From Anaerolineae bacterium (lineage in GTDB: Bacteria; Chloroflexota; Anaerolineae; 4572-78; J111), in the NCBI GenBank assembly GCA_022071955.1, contig JAJVIM010000024.1, positions 205,586 to 269,585 of the forward strand: 64,000 nucleotides of DNA, in the 5' to 3' direction. Under the pieces are notes generated by a model. It ran no database searches, had not been told where the DNA came from, and saw only the letters and a list, made by a program, of their open reading frames with translations. Position numbers and translations under genes: made by a program. Numbering within the stretch: the stretch's first letter is position 1; every line of letters begins with the position of its first letter. Below are positions 33,966-42,035 of this stretch, in pieces.

Positions 33966-34246
33966 AGTGTTAAGTTTTGAGTTTTAAGTTTCCCATAGGG
34001 GCCTTTGACTCTGAGTTCGTGTTGCGTGTTGCGTAAAACGTCATTCGCCATTCGCCATTCGCCATTCGCTGATTCGTTCATTCGTCATTCGTCATTCGTA
34101 AGTAACTACTCAGCCGTCATGCCCGAATGTCTTTATCGGGCATCCACTGAAGGCCAAAATGGTCGATTCCCGCTAAAAACACGCGGGAATGACATCCAGA
34201 ATGGTGCGGCTGAGTAGTTACATTCGTCATTCGTCATTCGTCATTG
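33966..34246. repeat. Heptad-register repeat array interrupted by an inverted-repeat element
   Basis: Two 7-nt-unit segments (33968-34101 and 34222-34246) made of TTTTGAG, GCGTGTT, TCGCCAT and ATTCGTC-type units, with two 8-nt slips near 34070. They are separated by the 120-bp element at 34102-34221. 33987-34026 is the module also present at 16.5 and 50.1 kb. The right end stops 6 nt before the GGAG of the glycosyltransferase gene. The rest of this 544-nt gap has no gene. Confidence 0.8.
34102..34221. mobile_element. 120-bp MITE-like element
   Basis: Perfect 15-bp terminal inverted repeats GTAACTACTCAGCCG at 34102-34116 and, inverted, 34207-34221. Inside are two further hairpins: ATGCCCGA / TCGGGCAT near 34119-34143 and ATTCCCGC / GCGGGAAT near 34166-34192. 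It has no coding capacity and sits within a heptad array whose ATTCGTC units continue on both sides, so it inserted after the array formed. Confidence 0.75.
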
Positions 34247-34262
34247 TTTTTTGGAGCGTGCA

Positions 34263-35390
34263 TTGAAACTGGCTCTGGCTCACGATTGGCTTAACCAGAT
34301 AGGCGGCGCGGAAAATGTGCTGGAAGAACTGGTGGCAATGTTTCCCGGTGCGCCGGTGTTTACCACCATCTACGGCCCGGCCCAGATGCCGCCGGCTTAC
34401 CGCCAGTGGGACATCCGCGCGTCGTGGCTCAACCGCGCCCCGGCGGTGCATCGCCATCACCAGCCGTATTTGCCGCTCTATCCGGCGGCGGTGCGCAGCC
34501 TGGATTTGGCCGGGTTCGACGTGATCCTGTCGAACAAAAGCGGGTTCATCCACGGATTAAAACATTCGGCGGGGCAATTGCACATTTGCTACTGCTTGGC
34601 CCCCACCCGCTACGTGTGGACCTACGGCGAATACGCTCGCCGCGAAGGCTTTGGCCGCTGGCTCGGGGCGGTGATTGGGCCGGTGATTAACCGGCTGCGC
34701 CAGTGGGACTACCGCGCGGCGCAACCCACGCCGCCCGCCGGCGGGCAGGGCGTCGATCACTTTATCGCCATTTCCAAAGATATTCAGCAGCGCATCAAAA
34801 CCTACTACAAGCGCGAGTCGGTGATTATTTACCCGCCGGTCAATACCGGCCGCTTTCAACCTGTTGACAATCCCGCTGGCGATTATTATCTGGTGGTGTC
34901 GCGGCTTATCCCCTACAAACGCATCGATCTGGCGGTGCAGGCGTTTAGCCGGCTGAACAAGCGGCTGATTGTGGTGGGCGATGGCCGCGATCGGGCGCAA
35001 CTTGAGTCGCTGGCCGGCCCCAGCGTTGAGTTCAAAGGGCGGCTGCCGTGGGATGAGGTGGTGGCGTTGATGGCCAACTGTCGCGCGTTTTTGTTTCCGG
35101 GCTTTGAGGATTTTGGCATCGCGCCGGTTGAGGCCCAGGCCGCCGGCCGGCCGGTTATCGCGCTGGCCAAAGGCGGGGCGCTCGATACGGTGCTCGACGG
35201 CGAAACCGGCCTGTTTTTCCACGAGCAGTCAGTGGAGGCGCTCATCGACGCGATTACGCAGTTTGAGCGGTTCTCGTTTGATCCCGCCGCCGCGCGGGCC
35301 AACGCCGAGCGCTTCAGCATCGGCCGGTTTCGGCGGGAGTTGGGCCAGTTTGTGGCCGAAAAGTGGGGGGAGTTCAACCGGTCAATTTGA
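34263..35390 (+). CDS. Glycosyltransferase, GT4/WbaZ-like
   Basis: 375 residues, GT-B fold. N-terminal KLALAHDWLNQIGGAENVLEEL is typical of WbaZ-like enzymes; the C-terminal GT1/GT4 donor domain shows DYYLVVSRLIPYKRIDLAV, VVGDGRDRAQLE, ALMANCRAFLFPGFEDFGI and EAQAAGRPVIALAKGGALDTV (the EX7E region). It likely transfers a sugar from an NDP-sugar during exopolysaccharide or glycolipid synthesis at the inner membrane face. Start is TTG at 34263, 6 nt after GGAG; the TTG four codons earlier overlaps the GGAG itself. Confidence 0.9.
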   Translation: MKLALAHDWLNQIGGAENVLEELVAMFPGAPVFTTIYGPAQMPPAYRQWDIRASWLNRAPAVHRHHQPYLPLYPAAVRSLDLAGFDVILSNKSGFIHGLKHSAGQLHICYCLAPTRYVWTYGEYARREGFGRWLGAVIGPVINRLRQWDYRAAQPTPPAGGQGVDHFIAISKDIQQRIKTYYKRESVIIYPPVNTGRFQPVDNPAGDYYLVVSRLIPYKRIDLAVQAFSRLNKRLIVVGDGRDRAQLESLAGPSVEFKGRLPWDEVVALMANCRAFLFPGFEDFGIAPVEAQAAGRPVIALAKGGALDTVLDGETGLFFHEQSVEALIDAITQFERFSFDPAAARANAERFSIGRFRRELGQFVAEKWGEFNRSI

Positions 35391-35927
35391 GGCCGGGACA
35401 GTGTAAACAATGTCGGTGTTGTGCCGAATCTGGAGGCCGGCGGCGGTTTGTTGCAGGCTGAACGCGGTCAGCGCGTCCGGGCTTAATTCGATAACCTGCC
35501 GGCACGGCCAGCCGTATTGATTGCACCGAAACAGCGCCGGGCGATGCTCCGGCCCTGACAGCACCCCAATGTAATAAATTGAGTCGTTAAACCGGGCCGA
35601 TTGCAGCGTAAATGTTTCGCCGCTGTAGGGGGCCACCAGCGGGCCAAGCAGGGTTAGCGTGGCCAGCAGCACGCCCAGCCCCAGCCCGGCCAGCACGCCG
35701 ACCAGCCCGGCTCGGGCCGGTTGGCCGGCAGCCTTGCGGCCAAGCTCAACCAGAAAGGCCAGCACCAGCAGGCCATACGGCAAAGCCAAAACCGCGGCAA
35801 CACCATCCAGCCAGACCAGACTCCAGTAGGTTTGGCTGGCCACAAACCCGCCGGTCATCAGTGATAACCCAACTGCCCCCAGAAAAAGGTAAAGGGACCA
35901 ATGCGGCTTTTTGAACAGGTAGTTCAT
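35382..35927 (-). CDS. Membrane protein of unknown function
   Basis: 181 residues with about three hydrophobic segments in the N-terminal 110 residues (LYLFLGAVGLSLMTGGF, LDGVAAVLALPYGLLVLAF, VLAGLGLGVLLATLTLL) and a soluble C-terminal domain with two Cys residues (RCNQYGWPCRQ), likely outside. No family recognised. Start follows GGGGAGAAATATA. Its 3' end overlaps the convergent glycosyltransferase by 9 nt. Confidence 0.62.
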   Translation of the reverse strand: MNYLFKKPHWSLYLFLGAVGLSLMTGGFVASQTYWSLVWLDGVAAVLALPYGLLVLAFLVELGRKAAGQPARAGLVGVLAGLGLGVLLATLTLLGPLVAPYSGETFTLQSARFNDSIYYIGVLSGPEHRPALFRCNQYGWPCRQVIELSPDALTAFSLQQTAAGLQIRHNTDIVYTVPASN

Positions 35928-35980
35928 TATATTTCTCCCCGGCGCAGTGTGTTAGGGCGTGTTGACTTTTGGTGCGATTG

Positions 35981-36079
35981 GTCATTCTGAGAAGCGTAGC
36001 GACGAAGAATCTCCAGTAACGTGGCCCCAATAAGCTGCAAATTGGAGACTCTTCGCTCCTGCTGGTCGCTCAGAGTGAC
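35981..36079. repeat. 99-bp inverted-repeat element of the GTCATTCTGAG type, copy 1
   Basis: Ends begin GTCATTCTGAG on the left and, inverted, GTCACTCTGAG on the right; both ends carry GCGAAGA.TCTCCA-like inner arms. A second copy of exactly the same length lies at 39881-39979. Repeats of this type are dispersed in many bacterial genomes. It lies in the 346-nt gap before the first Wzz gene, which is otherwise empty. Confidence 0.75.
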
Positions 36080-36273
36080 AGAATCCAAAATCTCAACAGA
36101 ACCTAGTATTCGCCGATTTTTAAAATTTATCGCAAAATGGGCTGACGGGCAAAGGCTGATAACTGGTTTTGAATTTTGAGCCTGTAAACATTTGGCTTAT
36201 ACTTTAAGTTCGCAATTCCGCCAATCGCCGGATGTTTCTCGCGCGGCGGTGTGCTACACTGGAGAACGTTGAC

Positions 36274-36960
36274 TTGGAACTCAAACAGTACGCGCTGATT
36301 ATCTGGAAACGAATCTGGATACCGCTGGCGTTGGTTGTGCTGGTGGGCGCGGTGAGCCTGCTCACGGCCAAAACGCCGCCGCCCACTTACAGCAGCAGCA
36401 TGCGTTTTACGGTGGGAGTGGTGCCGCAGGAACTGCCCGACCAGTTCAGCTACGATAACTACTACGCCTGGCTGTCGTCCGAATATCTGGTGGATGATAT
36501 GACCGGGCTGGTCAGCAGCCAGATGTTTGCCAGCGATGTGAACCGTCACCTGCAAGAGCAGGGCAGCGGCGTGCAAATTCCGCCGGGCAGCATTGGCGGG
36601 GTAACCATCGGCGGCAAGCAGCACCGGATTTTGAGCCTGAACGTAACCTGGGGCAATCCCGATGAACTGGCTCAGATCACCCAGGCCATTGTAACCACGA
36701 TGGAACAGGACAGCGGCCACTACCTGGCCCAGTTAGGCACCGCCGGGGCGATGATTCAGGTCATCGACACGCCCTCGCCACCGGGCCAAAATCCGCCCTC
36801 GCTCACCCAGCGGCTCGATGTGCCGGTGCGGTTGCTGCTGGCGCTGGTGGCCGGGCTGGCGCTGGCATTTCTGCTGGATTATCTGGACAGCAGCGTTCGC
36901 GGTAAAAGTGAACTCGAAGCGATGGGCATTGCGGTGCTGGCCGAAGTACCGAAGAAATAA
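36274..36960 (+). CDS. Wzz-type chain-length/polysaccharide co-polymerase protein 1
   Basis: 228 residues: first membrane segment about 15-32 (IPLALVVLVGAVSLL), an extracytoplasmic middle, and second segment about 187-207 just after a Pro-rich stretch (TPSPPGQNPPS), then a short tail. This is the topology of Wzz/CpsC proteins that set polysaccharide length and partner BY-kinases. The TTG at 36274 gives MELKQYALIIWKR, aligned to the start of the next gene, with GGAG 9 nt before; an ATG at 36232 would add an unconserved leader. A heptad array separates it from its paralogue. Confidence 0.78.
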   Translation: MELKQYALIIWKRIWIPLALVVLVGAVSLLTAKTPPPTYSSSMRFTVGVVPQELPDQFSYDNYYAWLSSEYLVDDMTGLVSSQMFASDVNRHLQEQGSGVQIPPGSIGGVTIGGKQHRILSLNVTWGNPDELAQITQAIVTTMEQDSGHYLAQLGTAGAMIQVIDTPSPPGQNPPSLTQRLDVPVRLLLALVAGLALAFLLDYLDSSVRGKSELEAMGIAVLAEVPKK

Positions 36961-37060
36961 TTATCAATTATCAATTACCAATTATCAATGAATAAATGAC
37001 CAGTGACAAATAGCCAGTCCGGATGATCAGTGGTGAGTGACCACTGGCGAGTAGTAAAAA
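36961..37060. repeat. Heptad-register repeat array between two wzz-like genes
   Basis: Starts at the base after the TAA stop: units TTATCAA, TTACCAA, TTATCAA, then TGAATAA, ATGACCA, GTGACAA, ATAGCCA and finally TGGTGAG, TGACCAC, TGGCGAG, in unbroken 7-nt register for about 14 units. It fills the gap almost to the next ribosome-binding site. Confidence 0.8.
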
Positions 37061-37072
37061 GGATAGATTGAA

Positions 37073-37807
37073 ATGGAAATCAGTGATTATTTACGGATAT
37101 TGCGCAAACGGGGCTGGATCATCATTGTGGTGGCCCTGGTGGCTGCCGGCAGCGCCTACGCGTTCAGCAAAATGCAAACGCCCATTTACAGCGCCACGGT
37201 CAAATTGAGCGTCGTCCCGGCTCGCGCCACCGACTGGGGCTCCAGCAACAGCCTCAAAGATTTGCTCCGCAACTACGCCGAGAGTATTCGCACCCACACC
37301 ATGGCTCAGGAAGTGATCAACCGCGCCCAGCTCGATATGGACACCAGCAGCTTTTTGGGCAAATTGTTTGTCAACCCCGATAGCTCAACCTTTACCCTGG
37401 CCCTGGAAGCCCGCGACCGTGATCCCGAAGTGGCAATGGGCATGGTTGATACGATGGCCCAGGTGTTTATTGAAGACCGCGACCAGTGGAATCAGCGCCA
37501 GGACAAACGCGACCGCATCGACGTGACCATGCTCGACAGCGTGTACAATCTGGGCTACGAGCAGTACTCGCCGCAAACGCGTATCAATGTGCTGGCCGGG
37601 GCGCTTTTTGGCGCGCTGGTGGGGGTGCTGGTCATCTTCTTTTTGGAATGGCTGGAAATGGACATCATCCGCTCGGCCGGCGATGTTGAACGCGTGGTCA
37701 GTGTGCCGGTGCTCGGCTCAATTCCACCCGCAGCCGGCGATAAAACCGCAGCCGGCAGCGAGAAAAAAGGCCGCCAGTTGGTGCCCGGTTTGGGCGGCAG
37801 CCACTAA
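37073..37807 (+). CDS. Wzz-type chain-length/polysaccharide co-polymerase protein 2
   Basis: 244 residues. Start MEISDYLRILRKRGWIIIVV is a classic Wzz N terminus with the first membrane segment at about 15-33; a second lies at about 178-197 (NVLAGALFGALVGVLVIFFL), followed by a cytoplasmic tail with the VPVLGSIPP motif that contacts BY-kinases. The middle is helical and Asp-rich. It precedes the CpsD-like ATPase by 33 nt. Confidence 0.88.
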   Translation: MEISDYLRILRKRGWIIIVVALVAAGSAYAFSKMQTPIYSATVKLSVVPARATDWGSSNSLKDLLRNYAESIRTHTMAQEVINRAQLDMDTSSFLGKLFVNPDSSTFTLALEARDRDPEVAMGMVDTMAQVFIEDRDQWNQRQDKRDRIDVTMLDSVYNLGYEQYSPQTRINVLAGALFGALVGVLVIFFLEWLEMDIIRSAGDVERVVSVPVLGSIPPAAGDKTAAGSEKKGRQLVPGLGGSH

Positions 37808-37840
37808 TCAACCCGGAAAATCTATTTTTTGAGAGAAGCC

Positions 37841-38497
37841 ATGTCCCTAGACTCGCTCATTACCCTGTCTGATCCGCGCTCGGCGGCGGCCGAAGCCTAC
37901 CGCACCCTGCGCACCAACCTTGAATTTTCCAGCGTCGATGCCAAACTGCACACGCTGCTCGTTACTTCATCGGCTCCCACCGATGAAAAAAGCATCACCG
38001 TGGCCAACCTGGCCGTGGCCATGGCCGATGGCGACCGGCCGGTGATTCTGGTTGACGCCGATTTGCGGCGGCCGGCGCAGCACACCATATTTGGCCTGCC
38101 CAACGAGGCCGGCTTCACCAACCTGTTTAAAGATGAAGCGGCGCTCGCCAATCCGCCGCTGCAAGCTGTGCCCAACACCAGCCTCAAAGTGCTGCCCAGC
38201 GGGCCGCTGCCGCCGATTCCCGGCCAATTGCTGGCCTCGCAAAAAATTGGCGCGGTCATTGCCAAACTGGCCAGCCTGGCCGAAGTAGTGATTTTTGACG
38301 CTCCGCCGATTGTCACCGTTAACGATGCCTCGCTGCTGGCCTCTAATGTTGATGGCGTGCTGCTGGTGGTGCGAGCCGGCGGCACCAAACGCGACCACGT
38401 GAAGGCTGCCAAAGACCGCATCGAAAAAGTTAACGCCCGGTTGGTGGGCGCAGTGCTGACCAACGCCAAAATCGATTCATCGTTGCAGTACAGTTAG
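37841..38497 (+). CDS. CpsD/CapB-family ATPase (BY-kinase-like) with altered P-loop
   Basis: 218 residues, the cytoplasmic partner expected for the Wzz proteins just upstream. Walker A' ILVDADLRRP and Walker B VVIFDAPPIV are intact, and the entry AAEAYRTLRTNLEFS is typical. The P-loop is unusual: SSAPTDEKSIT where active kinases have PGEGKST, so the last glycine is Glu. The C terminus has only one Tyr (SLQYS), not a Tyr cluster. Autokinase activity may be reduced or absent. Start follows GAGAGAAGCC. Confidence 0.84.
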   Translation: MSLDSLITLSDPRSAAAEAYRTLRTNLEFSSVDAKLHTLLVTSSAPTDEKSITVANLAVAMADGDRPVILVDADLRRPAQHTIFGLPNEAGFTNLFKDEAALANPPLQAVPNTSLKVLPSGPLPPIPGQLLASQKIGAVIAKLASLAEVVIFDAPPIVTVNDASLLASNVDGVLLVVRAGGTKRDHVKAAKDRIEKVNARLVGAVLTNAKIDSSLQYS

Positions 38498-38530
38498 CCA
38501 GGCCGGGGACGCATTGAGAAAAAATGCGTA

Positions 38531-38552
38531 GGGGCGGTTCGCGAACCGCCCC
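38531..38552. repeat. GTAGGGGCG-type palindrome
   Basis: A perfect 22-bp palindrome (GGGGCGGTTCG / CGAACCGCCCC) preceded by GCGTA, related to the hairpin at 32.9 kb. It lies just after the CpsD-like gene. Confidence 0.7.
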
Positions 38553-38571
38553 GGCCAGATACGAGTGAAAA

Positions 38572-38601
38572 AGGAGTCCAAAACTACAGTTTTGGACTCC
38601 T
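38572..38601. terminator. Strong hairpin after the CpsD-like gene
   Basis: Perfect 14-bp arms (AGGAGTCCAAAACT and complement) with a 2-nt loop AC. There is no T-run on either side, so it may be a bidirectional terminator, an RNA-processing site or a repeat. It separates the Wzz/CpsD group from the nucleotidyltransferase gene. Confidence 0.5.
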
Positions 38602-38610
38602 GGTACAATT

Positions 38611-38670
38611 TTTCAGAGTTGGATTGGGAGTTTTCTGATCCCTAATTCCTGACTCCTGAATCCTATTTTC
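38611..38670. repeat. Short heptad segment before the nucleotidyltransferase gene
   Basis: Units CTAATTC, CTGACTC, CTGAATC in 7-nt register, the same type as the AGGATTC units at 42.8 kb in reverse. It leads into TTCAACGGAGG, a ribosome-binding-site context shared with the gene at 16640. Confidence 0.6.
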
Positions 38671-38685
38671 AACGGAGGGAAATTT

Positions 38686-39768
38686 ATGAAGGGGTTGATC
38701 TTGAGCGGCGGCAAAGGGACTCGCCTGTACCCGCTCACCTTTACCAGCGCCAAACAGTTAATTCCCGTAGCCAACAAACCTGTCCTGTTCCGCGTTATCG
38801 AGGCCATCCGCGATGCCGGCATCACCGAAATTGGCATTGTGGTGGGCGACACCGCCGAAGAGATCAAACGGGCCGTGGGGCGCGGCGGGCAGTGGGGCGT
38901 GGAAATCACCTACATTCCGCAGGATGCGCCGCTGGGGCTGGCCCACGCGGTCAAAATTTCGCATGATTTTCTGGGCGATGATCGCTTTGTGATGTTTTTG
39001 GGCGATAACGTGATTCAGGGCGGCATCAGCCCGCTGATTGCCCAGTTTGCCAGCAGCCAGTACAACTCGCAGATTGTGCTCACCCGGGTTGACCAGCCGC
39101 AGCAATACGGTGTGGCCGAACTGGGCGAAAATAATCGCATTATCCGCCTGATTGAAAAACCCAAAGAGCCGCCCAGCGATCTGGCGCTGGTGGGCATTTA
39201 CATGTTCGACTCCCATATTTTTGAGGCGGTCAACGCCATCAACCCCAGTTGGCGAGGTGAGCTGGAAATTACCGACGCCATTCAATGGCTGGTCGACAAC
39301 AAGTACAACGTCTTCCCGTACATTCATCGCGGTTGGTGGATTGACACTGGCCGCCCCGGCGAAATGCTCGAAGCCAACAGCCTGGTGCTGGAAGAACTCA
39401 CGCCCAAAATTGAGGGCTACGTTGATCGCGACAGCGAAGTAGACAGCCGCGTCACCATCGAAAAAGGAGCCGAAATTATCAACAGCGTGGTGCGCGGCCC
39501 GGCCATTATCGGCCAGGATACCCGGCTGGTCAATGCCTACGTTGGCCCGTTCACCAGCATTTACCATCACTGTGTGGTTGAAAACGCCGAGATTTCGCGC
39601 TCCATCGTGCTGGAAAACAGCCAGATCCGCAACATCAACCGCCGCATCGAAGACAGCCTGATTGGCCGCAATGTGGTGCTGCACCGCTCGCCCATCCGGC
39701 CTCGCGCCTACAAATTTGTGTTGGGTGATTACTCCAACGTGGGGCTGCTGGGCCAGGGCGGCGATTGA
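38686..39768 (+). CDS. Glucose-1-phosphate thymidylyltransferase, long form (RmlA-like)
   Basis: 360 residues: nucleotidyltransferase domain (about 1-240) plus a C-terminal left-handed beta-helix (about 250-350), as in long-form sugar-phosphate nucleotidyltransferases common in archaea and Chloroflexota. Seen: LSGGKGTRLYPLTFTSAKQL (G-rich and Lys), FVMFLGDNVIQGG, IIRLIEKPKEPPSDLALVG, and IHRGWWIDTGRPGEML. It makes dTDP-glucose (or another NDP-sugar) for polysaccharide precursors. Start follows ACGGAGGGAAATTT. A 10-nt repeat begins directly after the stop. Confidence 0.9.
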   Translation: MKGLILSGGKGTRLYPLTFTSAKQLIPVANKPVLFRVIEAIRDAGITEIGIVVGDTAEEIKRAVGRGGQWGVEITYIPQDAPLGLAHAVKISHDFLGDDRFVMFLGDNVIQGGISPLIAQFASSQYNSQIVLTRVDQPQQYGVAELGENNRIIRLIEKPKEPPSDLALVGIYMFDSHIFEAVNAINPSWRGELEITDAIQWLVDNKYNVFPYIHRGWWIDTGRPGEMLEANSLVLEELTPKIEGYVDRDSEVDSRVTIEKGAEIINSVVRGPAIIGQDTRLVNAYVGPFTSIYHHCVVENAEISRSIVLENSQIRNINRRIEDSLIGRNVVLHRSPIRPRAYKFVLGDYSNVGLLGQGGD

Positions 39769-39812
39769 TTATCCCAAATTTATTTTGGGATAATTTGGGA
39801 TAACTTGGGAAA
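39769..39812. repeat. 10-nt repeat after the nucleotidyltransferase stop codon
   Basis: Starts at the base after the TGA. Units TTATCCCAAA / TTTGGGATAA recur three to four times, the reverse-orientation form of the repeat around 314-352. Confidence 0.6.
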
Positions 39813-39852
39813 AACACAGCGTCGCCGGTAATTGAGCCGGCGACGTTGTGTT
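39813..39852 (+). terminator. Hairpin after the nucleotidyltransferase gene
   Basis: 16-bp arms (39813-39828 and 39837-39852) with one mismatch and an 8-nt loop. No clear T-run follows, so termination is likely but not certain. Confidence 0.5.
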
Positions 39853-39880
39853 AACCTGAATTTGGAAAATTCATTGATTT

Positions 39881-39979
39881 GTCATTCTGAGCGACCGCAG
39901 GGAGCGAAGAATCTCCAGTTTCGAGCTGAATTTGGCGGTATTATCACAGATTCTTCGTCGCTTCGCTCCTCAGAATGAC
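39881..39979. repeat. 99-bp inverted-repeat element of the GTCATTCTGAG type, copy 2
   Basis: Both ends are GTCATTCTGAG (inverted), with GCGAAGAATCT-like inner arms; the middle differs from copy 1 at 35981-36079. The right end is 38 nt before the start codon of the metallopeptidase gene. Confidence 0.78.
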
Positions 39980-40017
39980 CGTTGCCTGGAATTATCGAAC
40001 TCAGGTGGGTACACTCG

Positions 40018-40515
40018 ATGGACGTGCAAATCATTCGCAGCAAAAAGCGAAAAAAAACCGTCAGCGCCCGGGTGGTGGATGGTGTGTTTGTGGTGCAGGC
40101 TCCGGCGGTTATGTCGCCGGGAGAACTCCAGCCCATCATCGATAAATTGCAGGAGCGCTGGCAGCGCCGGCAGCAAAAATCGGAGCTGGACGACGCTGCT
40201 CTGCAGCGCCGGGCGCAGGAGTTGAACCGGCAATATTTTGGCGGCAAACTCAAGTGGGAGTCGGTGCGGTGGGTGACCAACCAAAACAAAAGCCGCTACG
40301 GTAGCTGCACCCCCGCCGACGGCGCCATCCGGCTGTCGCACCGGGTGGCGGCGATGCCGGCTTTTGTGCGGGATTATGTGCTTGTCCACGAACTGGCGCA
40401 TTTGCTGGAAGCCAATCACGGCCCCAAATTCTGGAAACTGGTTAACCGCTACCCCAAAACTGAGCGGGCGCGCGGTTATTTGATGGCGGTGGGGTTGGAA
40501 GAGGTGGGGGATTAA
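40018..40515 (+). CDS. YgjP-like metallopeptidase (DUF45, M48-type)
   Basis: 165 residues. The zinc motif HELAH with a downstream HGPKFW (third His) is clear: YVLVHELAHLLEANHGPKFW. Other family features: RSKKRKKTVSARV at the N terminus and QNKSRYGSCTPADGAIRLSH in the middle. Cytoplasmic; natural substrate unknown. ATG at 40018 follows AGGTGGGT; a start 12 codons upstream falls in the repeat. Overlaps the convergent epimerase by 4 nt. Confidence 0.88.
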   Translation: MDVQIIRSKKRKKTVSARVVDGVFVVQAPAVMSPGELQPIIDKLQERWQRRQQKSELDDAALQRRAQELNRQYFGGKLKWESVRWVTNQNKSRYGSCTPADGAIRLSHRVAAMPAFVRDYVLVHELAHLLEANHGPKFWKLVNRYPKTERARGYLMAVGLEEVGD

Positions 40516-41435
40516 CTGAACTGCGGATCGAGCGATTTTAACCGCGTCAGCCCTTCGGCCAGCGCAATTTTAGCCTCAAAGCCCAGCAGTTCGCGGGCTT
40601 TTTTTGTGTCGGCCACCAGCGCCGAAACGCCCGCCGCCCCGCCCGGGTTAACAATGGTCTGCGCTTCTTTGCCGGTAACGTGTTCCAAAATGCTGATGAG
40701 CTGGCGAATGCTGGTGCCGGTGCCGGTGCCAATGTTGATCACCTGCCGGTTGATGCCTTCGGCGGTAGCGGCGGCGGCCAGCGCCTGCACCACATCATCA
40801 ACATAAATAAAATCGCGGGTCTGTTGGCCTTCGCCGTAAATGATCACCGAACCTTTTTGCAGAATCTGGCGCAAAAATTGGGGGATGACCGGCGGATAAG
40901 TGGGCGGAATCGGTTGGCCCGGCCCGTAGGCGTTAAAAATACGCAGCGCCACCGTTTCAATATTCCAGATTTCGCCGATGGTGCGCACGTAGCTTTCGGC
41001 GGCCAGTTTGCTGGCCGCGTACGGCGAGTCCGGGTGAGGCAGCAGCGACTCATGCACCAGCGGTACGCCCTGTTCGCCGTACACCGCCCCCGACGACGCC
41101 AGCACGACCCGTTTAATGCCGGCATCGCGCATGGCTTCCATAATGGCTACCGTGCCGCTCACATTGGTGCGGTTGTATTCCTTGGGGTACAACACCGATT
41201 CCGGCACCGTAACGCGCGCCGCCAGGTGGTACACACAGTCAATTTTGTTGAGCAGCCGCCACACTTTGGGCTTGTCTTCCACGTCGCCGCGGGTAAAATT
41301 GACCGCCGGATCGAGCCGCGCCGCGTCGCCGGCGCTCAAATCATCGAGCACACGGACGCTGTGCCCCTGTTTAACCAGATAATTTGCCAGCGGCGCGCCC
41401 AAAAAACCCGCCCCGCCTGTTACCAGAAATCGCAT
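40512..41435 (-). CDS. NAD-dependent epimerase/dehydratase (UDP-glucose 4-epimerase-like)
   Basis: 307 residues, extended short-chain dehydrogenase. NAD fold VTGGAGFLGAPLANYLV, acidic residue in VLDDLSAGD, catalytic Ser and YxxxK in LASSGAVYGEQ and DSPYAASKLAAES, RIFNAYGPGQP typical of sugar-nucleotide enzymes, and RDFIYVDDVVQAL. Probably makes a sugar nucleotide for the polysaccharide genes nearby; exact sugar unknown. It is followed on the minus strand only by the convergent peptidase. Confidence 0.9.
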   Translation of the reverse strand: MRFLVTGGAGFLGAPLANYLVKQGHSVRVLDDLSAGDAARLDPAVNFTRGDVEDKPKVWRLLNKIDCVYHLAARVTVPESVLYPKEYNRTNVSGTVAIMEAMRDAGIKRVVLASSGAVYGEQGVPLVHESLLPHPDSPYAASKLAAESYVRTIGEIWNIETVALRIFNAYGPGQPIPPTYPPVIPQFLRQILQKGSVIIYGEGQQTRDFIYVDDVVQALAAAATAEGINRQVINIGTGTGTSIRQLISILEHVTGKEAQTIVNPGGAAGVSALVADTKKARELLGFEAKIALAEGLTRLKSLDPQFS

Positions 41436-41450
41436 TGGCCTGTCCTGTGG

Positions 41451-41933
41451 CTACGTGCCAACCGCGCCGCGTTCAACTTCCCAGGGGTAGATGATCCAAT
41501 CATTGGTTTCAACGGCAAAAAAATCGGGTGACTGGTCCGGAAAACGTGAGCGCTGGGATTTGTAGTGAATCACCACCGAATAAGGCCGGCCGCCGGCCTG
41601 TTTAACCCGCTCGGTCACGTTCACCGCCTGTTTGCCGCGGTCCCAAATATCATCGACAATCAGCACGGTTTTGCCCCGCAGTGAGCTGTCGGCCGGGAAC
41701 TGCATAAACACCGGCCAATCCAGGTCGTGCTCCTCGTCCTCGTAAAAATCCACAGAAGCCACCAAAACCTGGGCAATGCCCAGCCGCTCGGCGATGATGG
41801 CCGCCGGCACAATGCCGCCGCGGGTAATGGCCAGCACCAAATCATAGTTGTAGGTCATCAATCGCGGAATGAGTTCGCCGATCAGCCGGTCAACATCATG
41901 CCAGGTCAGATAAATTTTGTCCACGTTTTCCAT
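41451..41933 (-). CDS. Purine-type phosphoribosyltransferase
   Basis: 160 residues, type I PRTase: hydrophobic strand with VLAITRGGIVPAAIIAERL and PRPP-binding loop VLIVDDIWDRGKQAV. The C-terminal RSRFPDQSPDFFAVETNDWI resembles hypoxanthine/xanthine-guanine phosphoribosyltransferases of the Gpt-like group, so purine salvage is likely. Start at 41933 opens MENVDKIYLTWHDV; longer starts extend into the promoter region. It lies 15 nt upstream of the epimerase, so the two probably form an operon. Confidence 0.85.
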   Translation of the reverse strand: MENVDKIYLTWHDVDRLIGELIPRLMTYNYDLVLAITRGGIVPAAIIAERLGIAQVLVASVDFYEDEEHDLDWPVFMQFPADSSLRGKTVLIVDDIWDRGKQAVNVTERVKQAGGRPYSVVIHYKSQRSRFPDQSPDFFAVETNDWIIYPWEVERGAVGT

Positions 41934-42035
41934 AGTTAACGCACCACCAACACTGTTTGTGAAGCCGCATTGTAACATAAATGATGACGCGGGGCTAACG
42001 GATGTACCCGGAATTTTGGAAATCTGGGTACACCA

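Noticed and set aside
34102..34221. Small RNA gene
   Set aside because: Strong symmetry with perfect terminal repeats and interruption of another array fits an inserted element better; no promoter or T-run is seen.
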